In this document: piece by piece, positions 5,369 through 10,351 of the stretch
How the letters are laid out: every line of letters begins with the position of its first letter
Position numbering within the stretch: position 1 is the stretch's first letter
NCBI GenBank assembly: GCA_903917425.1
Contig: CAIXAQ010000234.1
Coordinates: 1 to 10,351, forward strand
Reading direction: 5' to 3'
DNA from: an uncultured Bacteroidales bacterium
GTDB lineage: Bacteria; Bacteroidota; Bacteroidia; Bacteroidales; UBA4417
DNA: 10,351 nt
Position numbers and translations under genes: made by a program
Notes under the pieces: model-generated
The model's database searches: none
Seen by the model: only the letters and a program-made list of their open reading frames with translations
What the model was told of the DNA's origin: nothing

Positions 5369-7590
5369 CAGATTTTTTTAAAATTGTATGTAAATTTCAC
5401 AAATGCAGTGCGACCCCAGGCCACACGCGAAGCTCCGTCAGCCCCACCGGAATGTGCCCCGCCACTTACCATTCCTGATTGTATATCTTTCACGTCAAAC
5501 AGGTTTTTCCCTCCTACGGATATGGAAAACCTGTTCTGCATAAAACTTTTCATCAATGTAATATCCAGGTTCGAATAACCTTCGATGTATTGGTTGTCGA
5601 ATGTGCCATCGGGAGTCAATATGGGGAATCGGCCAGTGTATTTATAATTGGCGGTTAACGAAGCATTTACTTTTTCGAAATTGTAGGTTGCCATAGCGTT
5701 GCAATCCGTGCTATACTGAAACCCGATATGGGCCGTAGAATCGGCACTTTCCGGGAATTTACGCCCCACATGCGAAACGCCGGCTTTTAAAGTAATTTTC
5801 GGGTAAAAATTCACGGTGGCATTAGCCTGAACACCTTGAGAAATAAATTTGGAAACATTTCCGTACGTGTAGTTTTTAATGTCGTCACCAACCTGAAACA
5901 GCCATATCATGTTGTTGACATAGTTGTAGAACATTCCCAATTCGGTATTGATAAAGGCCTTTTGGGTTTCGCGGTTGTAACTGAAGTTCAGATTAACGTT
6001 GTGCGAATATTCAGCCTGCAGGTTAGGATTTCCGTGCAGGTTGTGGTTTATATCAACAAAATCAAGATAAAGTTCCTTTACGGATGGCGATCTGAATCCA
6101 CGGGCGTAAGATGCCCTGACGGAACTGTTGGCGGTAGCACTGTACTTTGCATTGAGTGTGTACACGATAGGAGCATTGTATTTGGTATTATAAATAAACC
6201 TTGCTCCCGGCTGTAACGATATTTTCTCAGAAGGTGCATATTTCATACTTACAAATCCTGCATAGTCGCCAATATCCTGCGAGCCGCCCTGTATGCGTTC
6301 GCCTTCATTTTTTTCGAGGTTACCGTCGAATCCAACCTGGTAGTTCAACTTCTGGTTCGAATAATTCCGGTTGTACCAGGCTCTTAAAAGGTAACTGCCA
6401 ACGCTGTTTGTGTCCCCACCGGCAAGCGTCTTCTCAAGGGTAGTGAGATCATTAAAATAGAGATCGCGATTGCGCTTATAGGTTGAATAGGCTCCAACCA
6501 TACTGATCTGCCGGTTGGGCGAAATGGTATAGGATCCTTCAGCTTTCGAGGTTTGACGAACGGTATGAAAGGATTGATCATAAGCCGTTTCGAAATAGGG
6601 GCTTTTCAAATCTCCATAGTCCTGCAAAAGCTCATCAAAATACTGTACTGATAGCTTGATCCTCGTTTTGCTTGCCGAATACAGGTAATACGCATCTACA
6701 TTATACTGAAGTTTTGGATTCCATTGCATTGACCTGACCTCGGGATTAGTGGTATATCCATCGAAAAAATTGCGCGAAAGATCAAGTGAAAAGGTGTTTT
6801 TTTTCACCCTTATGGAACTACCTGCATTGAAATTATACACGCCGACCGATTCGAAATAGGCATTGGCAAAAGCAGTCAGCGCTGAGTTTTTATTCTCTTT
6901 GGTGATGATATTTACAACTCCGGCAATGGCATTACTGCCGTAAATTACTGACATGGGACCTTCGATAATCTCTACGTGATCAACATTAAAGAGGTTCAAC
7001 TGATTCAGGTCGATATTGCCATTTAACCGCCCGACAATAGGCACGCCATCAATTAGAAATTTTACATTTTCGCCCGACAAACCTTGCAGGCTCAGGCTAG
7101 TGCCCAGCACACCGCCTTGCGTAATCCGCATATTGCTTTCGCTGCTCAGCAAATCGGTGAGGTTGGTGGCTGCTTTACGTTCAATTTGCCGGCTATTTAT
7201 GACATTGATTTTGTAGATGGATTTGTCGGCTTTTTCGGGCTTGAACTGCGCCGTAACAACAAATTCACTCATATTTAAAACGGCAGGAACGAGCAAAATG
7301 TTTTTTGTTTCACCCGGATTAACGGTATCAATCAGTGTTTCGTAACCTATAAAGGTTATGGCAACTTTACTGATTTCTTTTGTATCATTAACTACTTTTC
7401 CGTTTAAATCGGTAACTGCCTGCTTCAGAATAACTGTTTTTAATCCCTGAAAACAAACCGTTGCATAGGGAATAGCTTCTTTCGATTTTGCATCAATAAT
7501 TTTAATGGTTGCTTGCTGTCCGTAGATTTCACTTATAGACAGCAAGAATACCATTAAACCTATTAACCTGACAAACAAAGTTTTAAACAT
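5368..7590 (-). CDS. TonB-dependent outer membrane receptor, HmuR-like
   Basis: A 740-residue outer membrane importer powered by TonB. A signal peptide (about 1-24) is followed by a carboxypeptidase-regulatory-like beta domain (about 26-105) typical of Bacteroidota receptors, a TonB-box-like stretch (EFVVTA, 109-114), the plug (about 120-235, with LIDGVPIVGR and VEIIEGPMSVIYGSNAIAGVVNIIT) and a 22-strand-type barrel ending in a C-terminal KFTYNF strand. FRSP (499-502), His516 and His519, then NPNL (521-524) matches the FRAP-His-NPNL arrangement known in heme receptors, including HmuR. The C-terminal region GGAHSGGADGASRVAWGRTAFVKF also looks HmuR-like. It overlaps the HmuY-like lipoprotein gene by one base and follows the secreted HmuY-like gene after a 283-nt structured gap. 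Heme or another porphyrin is the best ligand guess; another metal chelate cannot be excluded. Confidence 0.93.
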   Translation of the reverse strand: MFKTLFVRLIGLMVFLLSISEIYGQQATIKIIDAKSKEAIPYATVCFQGLKTVILKQAVTDLNGKVVNDTKEISKVAITFIGYETLIDTVNPGETKNILLVPAVLNMSEFVVTAQFKPEKADKSIYKINVINSRQIERKAATNLTDLLSSESNMRITQGGVLGTSLSLQGLSGENVKFLIDGVPIVGRLNGNIDLNQLNLFNVDHVEIIEGPMSVIYGSNAIAGVVNIITKENKNSALTAFANAYFESVGVYNFNAGSSIRVKKNTFSLDLSRNFFDGYTTNPEVRSMQWNPKLQYNVDAYYLYSASKTRIKLSVQYFDELLQDYGDLKSPYFETAYDQSFHTVRQTSKAEGSYTISPNRQISMVGAYSTYKRNRDLYFNDLTTLEKTLAGGDTNSVGSYLLRAWYNRNYSNQKLNYQVGFDGNLEKNEGERIQGGSQDIGDYAGFVSMKYAPSEKISLQPGARFIYNTKYNAPIVYTLNAKYSATANSSVRASYARGFRSPSVKELYLDFVDINHNLHGNPNLQAEYSHNVNLNFSYNRETQKAFINTELGMFYNYVNNMIWLFQVGDDIKNYTYGNVSKFISQGVQANATVNFYPKITLKAGVSHVGRKFPESADSTAHIGFQYSTDCNAMATYNFEKVNASLTANYKYTGRFPILTPDGTFDNQYIEGYSNLDITLMKSFMQNRFSISVGGKNLFDVKDIQSGMVSGGAHSGGADGASRVAWGRTAFVKFTYNFKKI

Positions 7591-7614
7591 TTTTTTAATC
7601 TGAAATTATGCGTT

Positions 7615-7741
7615 TGTAAATACTTATGCTGTCTGATGAATTAATCCGGCACTTTACCGGTCAAAACAAATGCCCTGACCGGGTTCGATACCATTAGCCC
7701 CCTAATAAATTAAACAAAACATTCAACAATAAGTATTTACA
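7615..7741 (-). promoter_or_regulatory. Candidate structured 5' leader (cis-acting RNA) of the receptor gene
   Basis: A 13-bp perfect inverted repeat (7615-7627 with 7729-7741) would close a junction of about 100 nt. Inside it are a small hairpin ATTAG/CTAAT with a 4-base G-rich loop on the RNA strand (7693-7706) and a 7-bp GC-rich hairpin CCGGTCA/TGACCGG with a 12-base loop (7657-7682). The closing stem ends 24 nt before the receptor ATG, so folding could affect ribosome access or transcript stability. It resembles no riboswitch class I can name. Confidence 0.45.
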
Positions 7742-7795
7742 TATCTTTTAATTGAGGAGAATCGGAATAATCATGTTACATTTTGTGATTTCAAA

Positions 7796-7825
7796 CTGCC
7801 GGCCGAACTTATGTGGCCCGGTCAG
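7796..7825 (-). terminator. GC-rich hairpin after the secreted HmuY-like gene
   Basis: On the minus strand CTG, a bulged A, CCGG, a bulged G and CC pair with GGCCGGCAG around a 10-base loop. It starts about 48 nt after the stop codon of the secreted HmuY-like gene. The following bases are TTTGAAATC, not a T tract, so it may be a weak terminator, a 3'-end stabiliser or a processing site that sets the ratio between this gene and the receptor. Confidence 0.35.
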
Positions 7826-7873
7826 CAGAATGAACATCAAACCCTATAAACATGATAAACAAAACCCTCAACA

Positions 7874-9172
7874 TTAATTATTAACCAAAACTTTGCGTGA
7901 TACAGTATTTGTACCATTCTGAATTACAACTATGTACATTCCGGCTGTAATTCCTGAAACCGGAACCTGCAAGGTCGAAAGTGTTTCCTTCGGTAACTCG
8001 TACTTGTTACTGAAGATTTTACGTCCCGAAATATCCATAAGCGAAATTGTTGTGCTCGCCGAATTACCCGGATTAATAACCAGGTTCATTATATCTTTAA
8101 CCGGGTTAGGGTAAACAGCCACATTAAAATCAGATTTTGCCATTTCATCAATGCCCAGGGCCGAAATCATTTCTTTTTGAAATACAATCCGCCCGGTGCT
8201 GCTGCCAACAAATTCTTTAAAAACGAGTTTGTGGATGTTTCCACTCAGGTCCTGGACAAAATATACTGTCGAGTCAACTATGTCATATTTATAACTGGCA
8301 TTAGTCTTTTTCCATTCCCAGCCGATGGGTGAACGTGTTGAATCCATCGTTGCTTTGTCCCAGATTTTATAAGTGAGGGGAACAGGGTGAAAGGTATTTA
8401 CTTTAACTTTATAATTGCTCAGCACCCCGGTTACCGGATATAATGCCCCATCAGGATAAGTGTACATGTATTTTGTGAACAAAAGATCCCATTGAGTAGA
8501 TGCAACAGGTTCATAATCAATAACTTTTTTTGCACTAATGGAGTATCCAACAAAATTCTTGGTTGAATAAGGATTGCAGTCGAGCATTATGGTGGTATCA
8601 CCTGAACCATCCATTTTGGCAAACCTGAAATTGAATACATTGTCGCTCGAAAACTTTTCCTTTATCCATAATTTACGAAGGCTTCCGTCGCGTAGTTTTA
8701 TAACGAATAATGAGTCGCCCAATAAATTATGCGTTGACGCATTGTATTTGCCCCAACCATAATCAGGATGCCCTTTCTGATTGCGACAAAATGCGCCTTC
8801 TTCCCAATCCGATTTTGAATTAACCATGTTTTTCCATTTATAATAGCCAATGGTATCCATCGTTGCCCAGCCACTGGTATCTGATTTTGGATAGGCATAG
8901 AGTTCTACCCCCAAAGAATTCGGGTCGCTGGTTGCAGCATCATTTGTAATAATACTTGCACTCATCCTGTTAGCACGGAAAGCAATGTCCCATTGCTTGC
9001 GGTTAACAGCTCCTTTGTTTCCGGCTGCCATATTGTAATATACTTCGTTAATGTAACTGGCTCCCATATAAATGGTATCGTTTACCGGACCTGATTTTTG
9101 TCCCATGGCAGGTAAAATACCGGTTAACGAAGTTGCTAAAATCGCAACAAAAGTGTAGAATTTGTAATTCAT
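7874..9172 (-). CDS. HmuY-like protein with type IX secretion C-terminal domain
   Basis: A 432-residue exported protein. A signal peptide (about 1-24, ending PAMGQ) precedes an HmuY-like body (about 30-340) and a type A type IX sorting domain (347-432: VAVYPNP, DISGRKIFS, GITAGMYIVVI, KVLV). The body shares the marks of the neighbouring lipoprotein along its length: QWDIAF (60-65), TQWDLLFTKY (226-235), YPVTGVLSNYKVKV (245-258), IGWEWKK (283-289) and VYFVQDLSGNIHKLVFKEF (303-321). It should therefore cross the outer membrane by the type IX system and be released or anchored on lipopolysaccharide, where it could capture ligand for the receptor encoded next. Unlike the lipoprotein it has histidines in the fold (His135, His148, His262, His314). 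A terminator-like hairpin (9273-9294) upstream implies a separate promoter, which I cannot identify. Confidence 0.88.
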   Translation of the reverse strand: MNYKFYTFVAILATSLTGILPAMGQKSGPVNDTIYMGASYINEVYYNMAAGNKGAVNRKQWDIAFRANRMSASIITNDAATSDPNSLGVELYAYPKSDTSGWATMDTIGYYKWKNMVNSKSDWEEGAFCRNQKGHPDYGWGKYNASTHNLLGDSLFVIKLRDGSLRKLWIKEKFSSDNVFNFRFAKMDGSGDTTIMLDCNPYSTKNFVGYSISAKKVIDYEPVASTQWDLLFTKYMYTYPDGALYPVTGVLSNYKVKVNTFHPVPLTYKIWDKATMDSTRSPIGWEWKKTNASYKYDIVDSTVYFVQDLSGNIHKLVFKEFVGSSTGRIVFQKEMISALGIDEMAKSDFNVAVYPNPVKDIMNLVINPGNSASTTISLMDISGRKIFSNKYELPKETLSTLQVPVSGITAGMYIVVIQNGTNTVSRKVLVNN

Positions 9173-9209
9173 TGGTATGAAATTAAAATTTGTTAGAAAA
9201 TCGTGTGAA

Positions 9210-9224
9210 AGTTGATTACCAACT
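9210..9224. repeat. Short inverted repeat upstream of the secreted HmuY-like gene
   Basis: AGTTG/CAACT with a 5-base spacer (ATTAC), 38 bp before the ATG. It is a possible repressor or activator site, but too short to be convincing on its own. Confidence 0.2.
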
Positions 9225-9272
9225 ACTTAAAGATCGTACAAACGACCTAAAAATGAGCAGATTCAGGATTTG

Positions 9273-9294
9273 AAAACACAAAAAGCATTTTGTG
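9273..9294 (-). terminator. Probable terminator of the small His-containing gene
   Basis: On the minus strand a 7-bp stem CACAAAA/TTTTGTG (9294-9288 with 9283-9277, loop TGCT) is followed directly by TTTT (9276-9273). It sits 26 nt after the stop of the gene at 9320-9691 and separates it from the secreted HmuY-like gene. Confidence 0.5.
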
Positions 9295-9319
9295 CAGTAT
9301 CAAAACCGGGAATCAGAAA

Positions 9320-9691
9320 TTAAGCAGTGGGAGGGCCCCGTAAGGAAAAGGCCTGAATGCCCTGAAGGAGAACAGTGGCATTGGGTAAATTGAAATAAGC
9401 ACAAACTATTTCAGTTTGAAGAATGCTGAAAACCTGTGTGCCAGGAGATGAAAAATCGAAATGTTGACCGTTACCAAAAGATTTGGAGTTTCCGTCATTT
9501 TTTACAAAGGAAGCAGAATCCTTCTCTTTTACACGCGTAGAGGAACAAGCTACGGGAATGAGCTGTTTTCCCCAGATATGGTGCTGATGAAAATTAACAA
9601 GGTTACCAAGATAGATCCACACTACAGCGAAAGACCACCCAAGGAGTATGGCTTTGCGAAGTGATGCGGAAATTTTACCTTTGTAACCCAT
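9320..9691 (-). CDS. Small membrane-anchored protein with His cluster and C-terminal RGPP motif
   Basis: A 123-residue protein of unknown function. A basic N-terminus is followed by one hydrophobic segment (about 12-32, LRKAILLGWSFAVVWIYLG), a His cluster directly after it (FHQHHIW, 35-40), Cys49 and Cys97, a polar middle, and an ending FSLRGPPTA. Short proteins with this plan (one membrane segment, His and Cys residues, Pro-Pro near the C-terminus) occur beside metal and TonB-dependent uptake loci in Bacteroidota. I recognise the style but cannot name the family. A near-consensus -7 element, CAACTTTG (9721-9714), gives a leader of about 17 nt, and a terminator follows at 9273-9294, so it is probably a single-gene transcript. 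A metal-related role is an inference from residues and context. Confidence 0.65.
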   Translation of the reverse strand: MGYKGKISASLRKAILLGWSFAVVWIYLGNLVNFHQHHIWGKQLIPVACSSTRVKEKDSASFVKNDGNSKSFGNGQHFDFSSPGTQVFSILQTEIVCAYFNLPNATVLLQGIQAFSLRGPPTA

Positions 9692-9713
9692 AGTTTCTAT
9701 CCGTAACAGGGTG

Positions 9714-9721
9714 CAAAGTTG
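9714..9721 (-). promoter_or_regulatory. Weak Bacteroidota-type -7 element of the minus-strand small gene
   Basis: The minus strand has CAACTTTG (9721-9714), one mismatch from TAnnTTTG, with only a run of T residues where a -33 element would be. The ATG follows 22 bases later. Confidence 0.3.
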
Positions 9722-9854
9722 TATATTTTTTAGAACAAAAAAACATTTACACTCATTTATTTTTGATAAAAATGAAAAATAATTAAATAGTTGACATATA
9801 TCAATTCATTGGCGACTATAAATAACACGATTTATTGATTAATGATGCAAAAAG

Positions 9855-9889
9855 GATTAAGTTTTTAGTTAAAACTAAACCTGATTAAG
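9855..9889. promoter_or_regulatory. Candidate operator: 16-bp palindrome flanked by GATTAAG direct repeats
   Basis: TTTAGTT-AA-AACTAAA (9864-9879) is a perfect palindrome. GATTAAG occurs on both sides (9855-9861 and 9883-9889), 28 bp apart start to start. It sits between two divergent promoters, where a shared dimeric regulator would bind. No regulator gene is in the window. Confidence 0.4.
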
Positions 9890-10004
9890 TGATATAATAG
9901 CAAACATACTGAAAACAAGACAGATAGCATATATTTTGATTTCATATAAGTCCTGATTCTCCATTTTGCGATTTCGAAGTCAGATCTTTCGAAACTTTTA
10001 TTGT

Positions 10005-10012
10005 TACCTTTG
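10005..10012 (+). promoter_or_regulatory. Bacteroidota-type -7 element directly before the plus-strand small gene
   Basis: TACCTTTG is an exact TAnnTTTG and ends eight bases before the ATG at 10021, so the mRNA would be leaderless or carry only a few leader bases. No clear -33 TTTG is present at the usual distance, which suggests dependence on an activator. Confidence 0.5.
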
Positions 10013-10020
10013 CACCTTCA

Positions 10021-10317
10021 ATGGAAAAATTAAAATATATCATCAAAGTTTTAACTGTGATTATCATAGTGATACTCAGTTTTGATGATGTTTTTCCTTC
10101 ATTTACCCCGGTAGATACCATCGAAATCCCCTTACAATCAGACTGTTCTGATGTTTCACATCATCATCATAATTCGTTAGCCGATCATTTTTTTCAAAGA
10201 ACTATTGTTACAGGAGCAAATTGTGAATTGCTAACTGATTGTTGGTCATTCCTTAACGATCGACCCATTTCAGATCAATATCTTTCTTCCATCTGGCAAC
10301 CGCCTCAAAAAGCTTAA
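10021..10317 (+). CDS. Small exported His-cluster protein with C-terminal WQPP motif
   Basis: A 98-residue protein of unknown function. A basic start (MEKLK) and hydrophobic segment (about 6-20) form a signal peptide or anchor. Then come Cys42, a cluster SHHHH (46-50), His56, Cys68 and Cys74, and the ending YLSSIWQPPQKA. Bacteroidota carry many short proteins of this type, ending near (I/L)xQPP, just upstream of outer membrane factor and RND heavy-metal efflux genes. A metal-handling role and a plus-strand transport operon to the right of the window are therefore plausible but unproven. It is divergent from, and similar in plan to, the gene at 9320-9691. Its start is supported by a consensus -7 element eight bases upstream. 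Confidence 0.7.
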   Translation: MEKLKYIIKVLTVIIIVILSFDDVFPSFTPVDTIEIPLQSDCSDVSHHHHNSLADHFFQRTIVTGANCELLTDCWSFLNDRPISDQYLSSIWQPPQKA

Positions 10318-10351
10318 CTTAACCTAGCGTTAATTAATCCTGCTATCCGAT

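Larger units (their letters stand above)
7591..7873 (-). other. 283-nt intercistronic region with structured RNA potential
   Basis: No gene is visible here. On the minus strand, in transcription order, it holds a repeat TGTTGAnnGTTTTGTTTA (7873-7856), a GC-rich hairpin (7825-7796), a second copy of the repeat (7728-7711) inside a multibranched structure closed by a 13-bp stem (7741-7729 with 7627-7615), and then an A-rich start region before the receptor ATG. I find no good TAnnTTTG promoter in it, so the receptor may be transcribed by read-through from the secreted HmuY-like gene. Confidence 0.6.
9692..10020. other. 329-nt divergent intergenic region
   Basis: Strongly AT-rich, no gene visible. 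It holds the promoters of the two divergent small genes and, near the middle, a 16-bp palindrome with flanking direct repeats (9855-9889). It also contains a TTGACA and a TATAAA spaced 20 bp apart (9791-9822), which I do not take as a promoter. Confidence 0.6.

Noticed and set aside
5836..6216. Plus-strand open frame of 126 codons inside the receptor gene
   Set aside because: It lies fully antisense to a strongly supported receptor, shows no recognisable domain, and has no promoter or start context.
7591..7873. Known riboswitch (for example cobalamin) in the receptor leader
   Set aside because: I looked for conserved core boxes of familiar classes and saw none. The structure is therefore reported as an unassigned candidate.
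9461..9664. Plus-strand open frame opposite the small His-cluster gene
   Set aside because: The minus-strand frame has a membrane segment, His cluster, typical C-terminus, promoter-like element and terminator. The opposite frame has none of these.
9791..9822. TTGACA and TATAAA resembling a sigma-70 promoter in the divergent gap
   Set aside because: The spacer is 20 bp, not about 17, and Bacteroidota housekeeping promoters follow TTTG/TAnnTTTG instead. The region is very AT-rich, so chance matches are expected.
1..10351. CRISPR array or insertion sequence
   Set aside because: No regularly spaced repeats and no transposase with flanking inverted repeats are visible in the window.

Overview
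The window looks like the chromosome of a member of the Bacteroidota, most likely a Bacteroidales/Marinilabiliales-type organism. The support is a type IX secretion C-terminal domain, a TonB-dependent receptor with an N-terminal carboxypeptidase-regulatory-like domain, HmuY-family proteins, promoters of the TAnnTTTG type, and A-rich start regions almost without Shine-Dalgarno sequences. Almost everything is on the minus strand.

Left end (1-1629): the 3' end of an unrecognised plus-strand gene, a strong bidirectional terminator, then a minus-strand tyrosine recombinase whose 5' end points at the 3' end of a tRNA-Pro(TGG) gene. This is the classic layout of one end of an integrative element inserted in a tRNA gene. 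The element would extend leftwards out of the window, and the tRNA and everything to its right would be chromosomal backbone.

Middle (1871-4174): a GtrA-like four-helix membrane protein and an exported M28 zinc aminopeptidase with PA-like and PDZ domains. Each has its own recognisable Bacteroidota promoter.

Right-centre (4355-9172): three minus-strand genes that look like one uptake locus. In transcription order they are an HmuY-like protein carrying a type IX sorting domain, a HmuR-like TonB-dependent receptor, and a second HmuY-like protein that is a lipoprotein. The receptor and the lipoprotein overlap by one base (TGATG). The inferred scheme is that a secreted or surface-anchored hemophore-like protein and a surface lipoprotein both feed a ligand, probably heme or another porphyrin, to the receptor. 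A 283-nt gap before the receptor gene holds a large potential RNA structure just upstream of its start codon.

Right end (9320-10317): two divergent small genes encode membrane-anchored or exported peptides with His clusters and similar Pro-Pro C-termini. They resemble the small accessory proteins that precede metal transport operons in Bacteroidota. The 329-nt gap between them contains a 16-bp palindrome flanked by direct repeats, a good operator candidate.

The most interesting items are the paired lipoprotein and type IX HmuY-like proteins around one receptor, the structured leader of the receptor gene, and the divergent small-protein pair with its operator.
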